Assembly: GCA_003576765.1 (NCBI GenBank)
Contig: QEVP01000004.1
Span: forward strand, 1 to 64,000
DNA from: Pseudomonadota bacterium
Lineage (GTDB): Bacteria; Pseudomonadota; Alphaproteobacteria; Rhizobiales; Xanthobacteraceae
Length of the DNA: 64,000 nucleotides
Reading direction: 5' to 3'
Shown in pieces: positions 55,662-64,000 of this stretch (its first letter is position 1; every line of letters begins with the position of its first letter). The notes under the pieces are model-generated. The model was given only the letters and a program-made list of their open reading frames with translations. It was not told the origin of the DNA and ran no database searches. Made by a program: the position numbers and the translations under genes.

Positions 55662-55692
55662 AAGGGGCGCCCTCGGGCGCCCCTTTTTCTTT
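55662..55692 (+). terminator. Rho-independent terminator after rpsI
   Basis: AAGGGGCGCCC-TC-GGGCGCCCCTTTTTC: a stable hairpin plus T-tract closing the ribosomal protein operon. Confidence 0.85.
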
Positions 55693-55866
55693 GTGTTGTA
55701 ATGGGTGCCATCCGGCCGGTCCCGGCAGATTGTCGCGATTTTTATTGAAAATTGCACCTACGCAACCAACGGTTTCAGAACGGACCTGGATTAAGAGAGT
55801 ACCTCGCCAAGGTCGTGCGGAGGCTCGCACCCGGCCGGGCGGAAACAGGGGCTGATACCCATAACG

Positions 55867-57096
55867 ATGTCACTGGATCTCGTGACACTTCATCTGATCG
55901 CGGCCCTGATCGGCGTGCTGCTCGGCACTCTGCTGATCGTGTTCGGCCGCGAGCAGAAGATTCCTGCGTTGTCGTGGTGGGGGACCGCCTATCTGCTGGC
56001 GGCCGCCGCCGTCGGCACCTGGACGCTTGCCGATCCGCTGCTGCCCGCGCCCGTCGCCTCTGCCGTCAGCGCGATCGGCTTTGCCGCCTGCGGCCTGGTG
56101 TGGGGCGCCGCGCGCATCTTCCATGGCCGGCGTCCGCATTGGCCGGGCATGCTGGCGGGCGCGCTGTCGTGGTGCGTGCTGGCTCCGGTGTTGCCGCCCG
56201 GGCTGCGGCTCATGCTCGGGGTCGGAGTGATCGCGAGCTATGCGACGCTGACCGCCTGGGAGTTGGGCCGGGAGCGCCGCCGGACGCTGCGCCGCCATGG
56301 CTGGCCGGCGGCGATCGTCCCGCTGCTGCACGGGTTTGTGCTGATGCTGCCGGTGGTCGTCGGCGATGTCGTCGATCGCGGCGGAGCCAACACTATCTGG
56401 GGCGCGCTGTTCACCATCGAACTGGTGCTCTACGCGGTCGGGGCGGTGTTCGTGGTGGTGATGCTGGTGTCGGAGCGCACCGTGCGCGCCCACAAGACGG
56501 CGGCCGAGACCGATCCGCTGACCGGGCTGCTCAATCGCCGCGGCTTCGCCGGGGCGGCGGTCCGGCTCGCCGCGCAGGAAGCCAAGGGTGGCGATGCCGT
56601 GAGCCTGCTCGCCTTCGACCTCGATCACTTCAAGAGCATCAACGACCGCTTCGGCCATCCGGCGGGCGACGAGATTTTGCGGTTGTTCGCCGAGGTGCTG
56701 GCGCAGACGCTGCGCGCCACCGACATCATTGGCCGCGTCGGTGGCGAGGAGTTTTGCGCGCTGCTGCCGTGCCGGCTCGACGAAGCGAAGATCGCCGCCG
56801 AGCGCATGCGTCAGGCATTCGAGAGCTGTGGCGTGGCGATCGACGGCGAACCGCTCGCGACCACGGTCAGCGTCGGCGTGGCGGGCGGGCGCGCCTCCGT
56901 CCCGCTCGAGGTGCTGATCGCCGCGGCGGACGCCGCGCTCTATCGTGCCAAGCGGGCCGGGCGCAACTGCATCGAGATCGCGCCCGAGGTGCCGGACTTC
57001 ATCGGCGACCGCCGCGCCGCTGCTGCGACCGGGCTGTGCCATCGGGTGGAGATTTTGCACCGCCCGGCGCCGCAAGGCGTCGCCGACACCGTGTGA
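55867..57096 (+). CDS. Membrane-bound diguanylate cyclase (GGDEF)
   Basis: 409 residues. About six membrane helices (roughly 5-210) form an unnamed sensor part. A short linker with SERTVRAHKTAAETD leads to a GGDEF domain: DPLTGLLNRRGF near 218, FDLDHFKSINDRFGHPAGDE near 250 (metal Asp) and the active-site GGEEF at 292-296. A product-inhibition I-site RxxD (RATD) lies exactly five residues before it, so the enzyme should make cyclic di-GMP and be feedback-inhibited. It lies in no operon with its neighbours. It may affect the nearby exopolysaccharide genes, but that is inference. Confidence 0.92.
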   Translation: MSLDLVTLHLIAALIGVLLGTLLIVFGREQKIPALSWWGTAYLLAAAAVGTWTLADPLLPAPVASAVSAIGFAACGLVWGAARIFHGRRPHWPGMLAGALSWCVLAPVLPPGLRLMLGVGVIASYATLTAWELGRERRRTLRRHGWPAAIVPLLHGFVLMLPVVVGDVVDRGGANTIWGALFTIELVLYAVGAVFVVVMLVSERTVRAHKTAAETDPLTGLLNRRGFAGAAVRLAAQEAKGGDAVSLLAFDLDHFKSINDRFGHPAGDEILRLFAEVLAQTLRATDIIGRVGGEEFCALLPCRLDEAKIAAERMRQAFESCGVAIDGEPLATTVSVGVAGGRASVPLEVLIAAADAALYRAKRAGRNCIEIAPEVPDFIGDRRAAAATGLCHRVEILHRPAPQGVADTV

Positions 57097-57150
57097 GGCG
57101 GGCGGCGGCGGGCAACCGCTTGTTTACCATATCCACGTTAAGCTCCCGGC

Positions 57151-57399
57151 ATGGATACGTTTCAGGCCGGTGCTCATGACAACCGTGCCGCGCTGCTGGC
57201 GCTGGAGAGCGCCGCCGCGGCGACACGCGCGGGTTTTGCCTGCTGTTTTTCAAGCGCGGCCGAATACGAGCAGGCGCTGATCACGGCGCGCCGTGCCGAA
57301 GGCCGCTATCGCAAGACGGGCGCCTTGCCGCGGCTGCTGCTCGCCTGCGGCGCGGCACTGGTCGTGCTCGCCGGCCTGTGGTCGCTCGTCACGCGCTAG
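57151..57399 (+). CDS. Small C-tail-anchored hypothetical protein
   Basis: 82 residues. A soluble Ala-rich N-terminal 55 residues (MDTFQAGAHDNRAALLALES) is followed by a Tyr/Arg-rich turn and one C-terminal membrane helix (LPRLLLACGAALVVLAGLWS). No family recognised. It sits 54 bp after the diguanylate cyclase in the same direction. Its TAG stop lies inside a short repeat element (57397-57431). Confidence 0.6.
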   Translation: MDTFQAGAHDNRAALLALESAAAATRAGFACCFSSAAEYEQALITARRAEGRYRKTGALPRLLLACGAALVVLAGLWSLVTR

Positions 57400-57435
57400 A
57401 GCGATCTCCACCTCGCTCGAAAACGCTGTATAGTC
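57397..57435. repeat. Short RIME-like repeat copy
   Basis: Read on the minus strand it contains CAGCGTTTTCGAGCGAGGTG then GAGATCGCTCTAG, a truncated copy of the element at 42756-42862 (AGCGTTTTCGAGC core). It supplies the stop codon of the preceding small gene. Confidence 0.6.
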
Positions 57436-57483
57436 GCGGCCCACATTGAATCCCGCCTGCATATCCAGAGGACACGGCCGCCG

Positions 57484-57780
57484 ATGATTACCGAAATCGC
57501 CCAGATCGAGATCAAGCCCGGCCACGAGGCCGACTTCGAGGCTGCCGTCGGCAAGGCCAAGGTGGTGTTCGGCGGGACCAAGGGCTTTCACGGGTTTGAA
57601 CTGCATCGCTCGATCGAGAAGCCGCAGCGCTATCGTCTGATGGTGAAGTGGGCGACGCTGGAAAACCACACCGTGGATTTTCGCGGATCGGCCGCGTTTA
57701 CCGAATGGCGGGCGCTGGTCGGGCCGTTCTTTGCCGCGCCGCCCGAGGTCGAGCACACCGAGACGGTGACGACGACCTAG
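57484..57780 (+). CDS. ABM-domain (antibiotic biosynthesis monooxygenase-like) protein
   Basis: 98 residues, one ferredoxin-like ABM domain: ITEIAQIEIKPGHEADFEAAV, GFHGFELHRSIEKPQRYRLMV and WATLENHTVDFRGSAAFTEW. Members range from heme-degrading and quinone monooxygenases to proteins without known activity. The central Asn/His/Trp pattern is consistent with the family, but no specific catalytic set can be assigned. Convergent with the AI-2E-type permease (2 bp gap). Confidence 0.87.
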   Translation: MITEIAQIEIKPGHEADFEAAVGKAKVVFGGTKGFHGFELHRSIEKPQRYRLMVKWATLENHTVDFRGSAAFTEWRALVGPFFAAPPEVEHTETVTTT

Positions 57781-57782
57781 AA

Positions 57783-58928
57783 CTACGCCGCCGCTTCCTC
57801 TTCCTCGCCGTAAAGGTGGGTGAGGCAGACCTTGCCGACAGCGATCAGCGGCAGCGCCAGCGCGATCCCCCACAGCCCGAACAGCACCCCGAGGAAAATC
57901 TGCGAGGCGAACAGCGTCGCTGGCGGAATGTCGATGGCGTGGCGCTGGATCAGCGGCGTCAGCACGTTGCCTTCGAGGAACTGGATCAGCAGGTAGAGAC
58001 CGAAGGCGCTCAGCACCGCGGTCAGCCCCGAGCCGAGGCTGGCGAGGATGATGATCGCGCCGGCGATCACCGCGCCGACCGTCGGGATGAACGACAACAG
58101 CCCGGCCTGGAAGCCGAGCACCAGCGCCCCCGGTATGCCGATCAGGCTGAGGCCGAGCCAGGTGACGACGAAGATCGCCGTCATGGTCAGCAACTGGCCG
58201 AGAATCCAGCGCCGCAGCGTCTCGCCCACGTCGTAATAGACCTCGGCCGCTTTCGAGCGATGTCGACGTGGAAAGAAGCTCAACAGCCCGCGTGTGTAGA
58301 CCTGCGGCTGGGCGGCGAGCAACAGGCCGATGAAGATGATGATGAAGATGTTGGTCAGCGCGCCAAAAATCTCGACGAGGATCCTCACGGTGTGAGTGAC
58401 GATGGTGCCGGTGCCCGATGCGATCGCGCCGGCGCTGGGCAGCGAGCCGGGACTGGTGCGCTTCGGCTGCACGCCCGGCGTGGCGGGGTCGCTGTCGGTG
58501 GTGCGGTCGGTCAGCGCGCCGAGATTGAACAGGTCGGTGTCGATGCCGCGCTTGTCGAGATACTCCTTCACGTTGACGATCTGGGTCTTGAGCGTGTCGC
58601 TCAGCGCGCGCGCCTGCTGCGCGATGGTGGCGCCGCCGAGCCCGATCGCGCCGGTGAACAGCGCGGTGAGGAACACGCACACCAGCGTCAGCCGCAGCGT
58701 CTGGCCGCCGCCCATGACGCGGCCGAGCATGTTGGTCAACGCGCTGAGGAACACGGCGAACAGGATGCCGGCGAAGATCAGAAGCAGCGTTCCGGCGGAG
58801 TACCAGATAAGCGCCAGCAACGCGCCGAAGGCGACGATGGCCGCGCCGCCGACGCCGATCGACCAGGCGAGCGGGCGGGCGTCGGGCAGGGCGGTCCGGC
58901 TGGGGTCGGTCGGGCTCGGCAGGGTCAT
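57783..58928 (-). CDS. AI-2E/PerM family permease
   Basis: 381 residues with eight hydrophobic segments and a charged loop near 125-190 rich in Asp/Thr/Pro. Family blocks are visible: LIFAGILFAVFLSALTNML near 49, PQVYTRGLLSFFPRRHRSKAAEV near 208, ILGQLLTMTAIFVVTWLGLSL near 240 and FIPTVGAVIAGAIIILASL near 283. Members export small molecules or Na+/H+, and the AI-2 name is only partly justified. Start at 58928 (MTLPSPTDP). It is separated from glnA by a repeat of family B. Confidence 0.9.
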   Translation of the reverse strand: MTLPSPTDPSRTALPDARPLAWSIGVGGAAIVAFGALLALIWYSAGTLLLIFAGILFAVFLSALTNMLGRVMGGGQTLRLTLVCVFLTALFTGAIGLGGATIAQQARALSDTLKTQIVNVKEYLDKRGIDTDLFNLGALTDRTTDSDPATPGVQPKRTSPGSLPSAGAIASGTGTIVTHTVRILVEIFGALTNIFIIIFIGLLLAAQPQVYTRGLLSFFPRRHRSKAAEVYYDVGETLRRWILGQLLTMTAIFVVTWLGLSLIGIPGALVLGFQAGLLSFIPTVGAVIAGAIIILASLGSGLTAVLSAFGLYLLIQFLEGNVLTPLIQRHAIDIPPATLFASQIFLGVLFGLWGIALALPLIAVGKVCLTHLYGEEEEAAA

Positions 58929-58966
58929 TGGCGGCTCGTTGCGGCGGGTCGGTGCCTCGCAACCGT

Positions 58967-59040
58967 GTCATAGCCGGGCTTGACCCGGCTATCCATTCTT
59001 TCTTTTGCGGATGGACCCGCGGGGCAGGCCCGCGGGTGAC
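58967..59040. repeat. Dispersed palindromic repeat, family B copy 2
   Basis: GTCATAGCCGGGCTTGACCC-GGCTATCCATTCTTTC and then GGATGGACCCGCGGGGCAGG-CCCGCGGGTGAC: the same two-hairpin layout with GTCA...TGAC ends as the copies at 38748 and 61125, but the second hairpin carries a different stem sequence. Confidence 0.8.
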
Positions 59041-59095
59041 GCTGCGGGAGTGGCGGGCGCCTCCGTCAGACGAAGCGCATCCCGGCTTTCCGCCC

Positions 59096-60505
59096 TCACA
59101 CCGAATAGTACATCTCGAACTCGACCGGGTGCGGCGTCATCTCGTAGCGCATCACCTCGGTCATCTTCAGTTCGATGAAGGCGTCGATGAAGTCGTCGTC
59201 GAACACCCCGCCGGCCTTCAGGAAGGCGCGGTCCTTGTCGAGGTTCTCCAGCGCCTCGCGCAGAGAGCCGCACACCGTCGGGATCTGCTTCAGTTCCTCC
59301 TTCGGCAGGTCGTAGAGATCCTTATCCATCGCCGGGCCCGGATCGATGCGGTTCTTGATGCCGTCGAGGCCGGCCATCAGCATCGCCGCGAAGGCGAGAT
59401 AGGGGTTGGCCATCGGGTCGGGGAAGCGGACCTCGACGCGCTTGGCCTTCGGCGAGGTGGTGTAGGGAATGCGGCACGACGCCGAGCGGTTGCGCGCCGA
59501 ATAGGCGAGCAGCACCGGCGCCTCATAGCCCGGTACCAGCCGCTTGTAGGAGTTGGTGGAGGGGTTGGTGAAGGCGTTGATGGCCTTGGCGTGCTTGATG
59601 ATGCCGCCGATGTAATAGAGGCAGTTCTCCGAGAGATCGGCGTACTTGTTGCCGGCGAAGGTCGGCTTGCCGTCCTTCCAGATCGACATATGGACGTGCA
59701 TGCCCGAGCCGTTGTCGCCGAACACGGGCTTCGGCATGAAGGTCGCGGTCTTGCCGTACACGTGGGCGACCTGATGGATGCAGTATTTATAGACCTGCAT
59801 CTGGTCGGCCATGTAGGTCAGCGTGTCGAACTTCATGCCGAGTTCGTGCTGGGCAGAAGCGACCTCGTGGTGGTGCTTCTCGACCTTGACGCCCATCCGC
59901 GCCATCGCCGCCAGCATCTCGGTGCGCATGTCCTGGGCCGAGTCCTGCGGCGGCACAGGGAAGTAGCCGCCCTTGTTGCGGACGCGGTGGCCGAGGTTGC
60001 CGCCGGCATATTCGGTGTCGGAGTTGATCGGCAGTTCCGCCGAGTCGAGCTTGAAGCCGGTGCGGTACGGCTCGGCCGAGAAGCGCACGTCGTCGAACAC
60101 GAAGAACTCGGCCTCCGGCCCGACATAGACGGTGTCGCCGACGCCCATGGCGCGCACCTGCGCCTCCGCCTTGCGGGCGATGCCGCGCGGGTCGCGATTG
60201 TAGGGCTCGCCGGTGGTCGGCTCCAGCACGTCGCAGGTGATGACCATGGTGGTCTCGGCGAAGAACGGATCGATTGCCGCCGTCGCCGGGTCCGGCATCA
60301 GGGCCATGTCGGATTCGTTGATCGCCTTCCAGCCGGCGATCGAGGAGCCGTCGAACATGGTGCCTTCGGCGAACATGTCCTCGTCCACCATCGAGACGTC
60401 GAAGGTGACGTGCTGCCACTTGCCGCGCGGATCGGTGAAGCGGAGATCGACATATTTGACATCGTTGTCCTTGATGGATTTCAGGACATCCTGGGCGGTC
60501 GTCAT
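59096..60505 (-). CDS. glnA: Glutamine synthetase type I
   Basis: 469 residues. It makes glutamine from glutamate, ammonia and ATP as a dodecamer. Visible blocks are [21 protein letters not shown] at 14, [20 protein letters not shown] near 50, [14 protein letters not shown] near 126 (metal Glu), NGSG-type [15 protein letters not shown] near 265 and [22 protein letters not shown] near 335. The regulatory adenylylation Tyr lies in [14 protein letters not shown] near 397, so activity is probably controlled by GlnE. It is 60 bp downstream of glnB on the same strand, the usual glnB-glnA operon. Confidence 0.98.
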   Translation of the reverse strand: MTTAQDVLKSIKDNDVKYVDLRFTDPRGKWQHVTFDVSMVDEDMFAEGTMFDGSSIAGWKAINESDMALMPDPATAAIDPFFAETTMVITCDVLEPTTGEPYNRDPRGIARKAEAQVRAMGVGDTVYVGPEAEFFVFDDVRFSAEPYRTGFKLDSAELPINSDTEYAGGNLGHRVRNKGGYFPVPPQDSAQDMRTEMLAAMARMGVKVEKHHHEVASAQHELGMKFDTLTYMADQMQVYKYCIHQVAHVYGKTATFMPKPVFGDNGSGMHVHMSIWKDGKPTFAGNKYADLSENCLYYIGGIIKHAKAINAFTNPSTNSYKRLVPGYEAPVLLAYSARNRSASCRIPYTTSPKAKRVEVRFPDPMANPYLAFAAMLMAGLDGIKNRIDPGPAMDKDLYDLPKEELKQIPTVCGSLREALENLDKDRAFLKAGGVFDDDFIDAFIELKMTEVMRYEMTPHPVEFEMYYSV

Positions 60506-60565
60506 GGCTAACCTCTTAGGTCTTCTGGGCTTGAGCGAACGTCGGTGAAAATCGGGGGGCGGGGA

Positions 60566-61124
<559 letters not shown>

Positions 61125-61250
61125 GTCATGGCCGGGTTTATCCCGGCCATCCACGTCTTTCCTAATGAGGTGCTACAAAAAGACATGGATGCCCGCGACA
61201 TAGGCGTTCGATAGAACGCCGTTCTTGGAACGGCTATGTGCGGGCATGAC
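61125..61250. repeat. Dispersed palindromic repeat, family B copy 3 (expanded)
   Basis: GTCATGGCCGGGTTTATCCC-GGCCATCCACGTCTTTC is identical in its first part to the copy at 38748. The second arm is expanded: between GGATGCCCGC and GCGGGCATGAC sit extra inverted repeats, GGCGTTCGATAGAACGCC and GCCGTTCTTGGAACGGC, so the copy has about 40 additional bases. Confidence 0.85.
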
Positions 61251-61266
61251 GCTGAGCAGGGGCGCC

Positions 61267-62775
61267 ATGGAACTTTTGACCACAGCGGAGATGGCCGAGG
61301 CCGACCGGCTGACGATTGCCGGCGGCACGCCCGGCTTTGCGCTGATGCAGAACGCGGGCCGCGCGGTGGCCGAGGCCGCCGCCGGCCTTGCGGAGGAGGG
61401 CGCCGTGCTGGTCGTCGCCGGGCGCGGCAACAATGGCGGCGATGGGTTTGTCGCGGCCGGCGAGTTGGCCGCGATGGGCCGCGAGGTGAGGGTGGCGCTG
61501 GTCGGCGAGGTGGCCGATCTCAAGGGCGATGCGGCGCGCGCTGCGCAGGCGTGGCGCGGCGAGGTGTTGCCGGGTGACGCCGCCACGGTGGCCCGGGTGG
61601 CCGCGGACGCGGCGCTGGTGATCGATGCGCTGTTCGGCGCCGGGCTCGATCGCGACATCACGGGCGAGGCGCGGGCCGTGATCGAGGCCATCAATGTCAG
61701 CCGTAAGCCGGTGCTGGCGGTCGATCTGCCGAGCGGCGTCAACGGCACGACCGGGGCGGTGATGGGGGTGGCGGTCCAGGCGGCCGAGACCGTCACCTTC
61801 TTCCGCCGCAAGCCGGGGCACTGGCTTTTGCCGGGGCGGTTTCATTGCGGGCGGGTGCGGCTGGCCCAGATCGGCATCGGCGGGGGCGTGCTGGCGGCGA
61901 TCCGACCGGCGACGTTCGAGAACGACCCCGACCTGTGGGAAGGCGCCTTCCCGGTGCCGCAGGCCGGCGGCCACAAATACGGTCGGGGTCACGCCGTCGT
62001 CGTCTCCGGTGGACTGGCCGCGACCGGGGCGGCGCGGCTCGCCGCGCGCGGCGCGCTGCGCGGCGGGGCCGGGCTCGCGACGGTCGCCTCGCCCCCGGAT
62101 GCGCTGGCAGTCAACGCGGCGGCGCTGACCGCGGTGATGGTGCGCGAGGTGGCGAGCCCGGTCGCCTTCGCCGCGCTCCTTGCCGACCCGCGCTTCAATG
62201 CCTGCGTGGTCGGGCCGGGGGCGGGGGTGGGTGCGCGGACGCGGGATTTTGTGCTGACGGCGTTGTCGGGGCGGCGCGGCGTGGTGCTCGACGCCGATGC
62301 GCTGACCTCGTTCGCCGACGATCCGGCCGCGCTGTTCGCCGCCGTCGCGGCCCATCAGGGGGGCACTGTCCTGACCCCGCACGAGGGCGAGTTTTCACGT
62401 TTATTCAAATATGTATCGGATAAAGATCAACTTCATTCAAAACTTGAGAAGGCGCGTGCCGCGGCGCGCGCGAGCGGCGCCGTGGTGCTGCTCAAGGGGC
62501 CGGATACGGTGGTTGCGGCGCCCGACGGGCGCGCCGCGATTGCCGCCAACGCGCCGCCATGGCTTTCCACCGCCGGCTCCGGCGACGTGCTGGCCGGCAT
62601 GGTCGCCGCGATGCTGGCGCAGGGTATGCCGGCGTTCGAGGCGGCAAGCGCGGCGGTGTGGATGCACGGGGAGGCCGGTCACGAGGCCGGGCCCGGCCTG
62701 ATCGCCGAGGACCTGCCCGAGGTGCTGCCGGCGGTGTTCCGCCGGCTCTACGACCGCTTCGGGATCGATTACTGA
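61267..62775 (+). CDS. nnr: Bifunctional NAD(P)H-hydrate epimerase / ADP-dependent NAD(P)H-hydrate dehydratase
   Basis: 502 residues. The N-terminal epimerase (about 1-210; NAGRAVAEAA, VVAGRGNNGGDGFVAA near 55 and VDLPSGVNGTTGAV near 150) interconverts R- and S-NAD(P)HX. The C-terminal dehydratase (about 220-500; GRGHAVVVSGGLAATGAARLAARG, VVGPGAG near 315, LTPHEGEFSRLF near 370 and STAGSGDVLAGMVAAML near 438) removes the hydrate. Together they repair damaged NAD(P)H. The start MELLTTAEM at 61267 fits the family. A short AT-rich patch (62397-62450, encoding FKYVSDKDQLHSKLEK) interrupts otherwise GC-rich coding sequence without breaking the frame. Confidence 0.95.
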   Translation: MELLTTAEMAEADRLTIAGGTPGFALMQNAGRAVAEAAAGLAEEGAVLVVAGRGNNGGDGFVAAGELAAMGREVRVALVGEVADLKGDAARAAQAWRGEVLPGDAATVARVAADAALVIDALFGAGLDRDITGEARAVIEAINVSRKPVLAVDLPSGVNGTTGAVMGVAVQAAETVTFFRRKPGHWLLPGRFHCGRVRLAQIGIGGGVLAAIRPATFENDPDLWEGAFPVPQAGGHKYGRGHAVVVSGGLAATGAARLAARGALRGGAGLATVASPPDALAVNAAALTAVMVREVASPVAFAALLADPRFNACVVGPGAGVGARTRDFVLTALSGRRGVVLDADALTSFADDPAALFAAVAAHQGGTVLTPHEGEFSRLFKYVSDKDQLHSKLEKARAAARASGAVVLLKGPDTVVAAPDGRAAIAANAPPWLSTAGSGDVLAGMVAAMLAQGMPAFEAASAAVWMHGEAGHEAGPGLIAEDLPEVLPAVFRRLYDRFGIDY

Positions 62776-62777
62776 GA

Positions 62778-64000
62778 TCACTCCACGACGTACCAGGAGG
62801 TGCGGCCGGCGGCGTCCCAGGCCGGTTGCCTGACCTCGATGGGAAAACGTCCGGCGTGCTCGGCAAGGAAGGCGACCCGCTCGGTGACCCTGGGCGGCAC
62901 CAGCACGGTATCGAGCCAGAACGGCTTCCAGCCGTCGTCGAGCCGGTCGAGCAGGCGGACGTGGTGGCCGGCGATCTGCACCACGGCCGGCTGCGGGCCA
63001 TCGTTCTTCAGCGCCAGCACGGCGACCTGGCCGCGCCTGAGGGCGAACGCCGGGGCGTTAGCGGGCCGCTCCGCGCCAAGGTCGAGGGTGACGCGCGCGG
63101 CGCGGGCGAGGTCGAGCGTCGCCGGCAGGCCCTCGGCCGGCAGAGGCGCGGGCGGCGGCAGCGGCTCCGGGCGAACCGGGCCGCCCTCCGCGCCGGTCAA
63201 CCGGCCAATGGTATGGAGCCGGGTGCCGTCGTGCAGCAGGATCGGCGTTTCCGCGCCGGGCGCCGTGGCCACGTCAACCAGCGCATCGACGCGGCCGCCG
63301 GGCGGCAGCACGAGCTGGCTGTTGCGGGCGACGAACGGCTCGGCGGGGCGCGAGGCGATGGCCCAGACATAAACCGTCTGATCCGGAATTCTGACTGCGA
63401 AAACAGTTCGCTGAGATCCGTTGATGAAGCGAATCCTCAGGCGTTCATGGGCCCGTGCCGTCAAGTCCGCCGCCGGCATCCGGTTGACTGTGAACACCGC
63501 CGTGGCGTCGCCCGGCGCCTGCCCCGGCAGCACCGCGCGGCCGTCGGCACCGAGGCGCCATTCTTCGATCACCAGCGTCGCCTCGCGGTCGTAGGCACCG
63601 GCCGCCAGCTCCTCGACCACCACCGCAAGCGTTGCCGGCGGCAGCTCCGCGACCGGCTCGACAGTGCAGAAGAGGGTGCCGGCAAAGGCGAGCGGCAGGG
63701 TGAAGGCGGCGCGGCCGCCGGGTGCGACCGGCCCGTTCGCCAGCGCGGCAAGGTCGGGTGCGCCATCGAGGCCGCGCCAGCGCAGGCGGGCGGCGACCGG
63801 CAGGTCGTTGATAAAGGTGGCGTCGACTCCCCCGCCGCGCGGCAGGCGAACGGGGGCCTCGCCGCCGGCCTCGAGCACCGCGACCGGGGTGGCCGGTCCT
63901 TCGGCGCGCAGCTTTGCCGAACCCGGCCGCGCTCGCAGCGTCAGCGGGGCGGCGCCCGGCTGCGCGGCGGCGCGCAGCACCGCCGGCAGGGTCAGCGCAC
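62778..64000 (-). CDS. Multicopper oxidase-like protein, apparently without copper ligands (N-terminus outside window)
   Basis: At least 406 residues are visible; the frame runs past the right edge (ALTLPAVLRAAAQPG), so the start and probable signal peptide are outside. Three cupredoxin-like domains are suggested by APVRLPRGGGVDATFINDLP, FTVNRMPAADLTARAHERLRIRFINGSQ near the middle, and VVQIAGHHVRLLDRLDDGWKP then TERVAFLAEHAGRFPIEV at the end. The HWHG, HCH and C-terminal HCHxxxH copper motifs of active multicopper oxidases are not seen, so it may be a non-enzymatic periplasmic relative. The stop is 2 bp from the converging hydrate-repair gene. Confidence 0.75.
   Translation of the reverse strand, partial: ALTLPAVLRAAAQPGAAPLTLRARPGSAKLRAEGPATPVAVLEAGGEAPVRLPRGGGVDATFINDLPVAARLRWRGLDGAPDLAALANGPVAPGGRAAFTLPLAFAGTLFCTVEPVAELPPATLAVVVEELAAGAYDREATLVIEEWRLGADGRAVLPGQAPGDATAVFTVNRMPAADLTARAHERLRIRFINGSQRTVFAVRIPDQTVYVWAIASRPAEPFVARNSQLVLPPGGRVDALVDVATAPGAETPILLHDGTRLHTIGRLTGAEGGPVRPEPLPPPAPLPAEGLPATLDLARAARVTLDLGAERPANAPAFALRRGQVAVLALKNDGPQPAVVQIAGHHVRLLDRLDDGWKPFWLDTVLVPPRVTERVAFLAEHAGRFPIEVRQPAWDAAGRTSWYVVE

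Noticed and set aside
58928..60511. 527-residue plus-strand ORF opposite glnA
   Set aside because: Antisense of glnA; Val/His/Leu repeats typical of reverse-complement reading.

Overview
The window is GC-rich alphaproteobacterial chromosome, most likely from the Hyphomicrobiales close to Bradyrhizobiaceae/Xanthobacteraceae. The evidence is the codon use, a single-chain indolepyruvate oxidoreductase, DUF1489, DUF2842 and DUF2865 genes, a type-2 heme A synthase, a glnB-glnA pair, and several dispersed palindromic repeat families of the kind seen in Bradyrhizobium-like genomes. Nearly all of it looks like ordinary core and metabolic chromosome. No prophage, CRISPR array, integrative element, rRNA operon or replication origin was seen.

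Left to right: the left edge (1-700) is scarred. It holds the last codons of an IS5-type transposase, then a C-terminal remnant of glutamyl-tRNA synthetase, then a small hypothetical gene. Positions 0.9-5.2 kb hold a methyl-cycle block: an unnamed HTH/methyltransferase-like protein, metK and ahcY, closed by a strong terminator. Next come a soluble three-PAS chemoreceptor (5.6-7.2 kb), a PEP-mutase-like enzyme, and the large indolepyruvate ferredoxin oxidoreductase. A compact run follows: MaoC hydratase, DapA-like lyase, NUDIX, D-threonine-aldolase-like (12.0-15.8 kb). Positions 15.8-24.2 kb are mixed: a YeiH exporter, tRNA-Arg, a ClpP-like secreted protein, a lower-GC galE/glycosyltransferase pair, class III alcohol dehydrogenase, a DMT transporter and 1-Cys peroxiredoxin. 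Positions 24.4-34.7 kb carry pccA, acylphosphatase, lipB, an orphan FliN-like protein, tRNA-Leu, tandem polysaccharide deacetylases, a YdcF protein and several small conserved proteins.

cysS, a 37-residue membrane microprotein, a GNAT enzyme and cimA form an overlapping run at 35.1-38.7 kb, followed by two M20 peptidases. Positions 41.4-49.4 kb are an exopolysaccharide cluster (Wzy/ligase, WcaJ-type initiating transferase, glycosyltransferase, Wzz/ExoP-type protein with a degenerate kinase domain, CelD/FemAB-like acyltransferase). The right third holds ctaA, metY, a CoA-binding protein, an enoyl-CoA hydratase, a thioesterase, the rplM-rpsI operon, a diguanylate cyclase, an AI-2E-type permease, glnB-glnA, the NAD(P)H-hydrate repair enzyme, and a multicopper-oxidase-like protein cut by the right edge.

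The points most worth a second look are the uncharacterised methyltransferase-like gene upstream of metK/ahcY, the degenerate ExoP kinase domain, the orphan single-domain FliN protein, the microprotein inside the cysS-cimA run, the IS/gltX scar, and the repeat families, two copies of which supply the stop codon of the adjacent gene.
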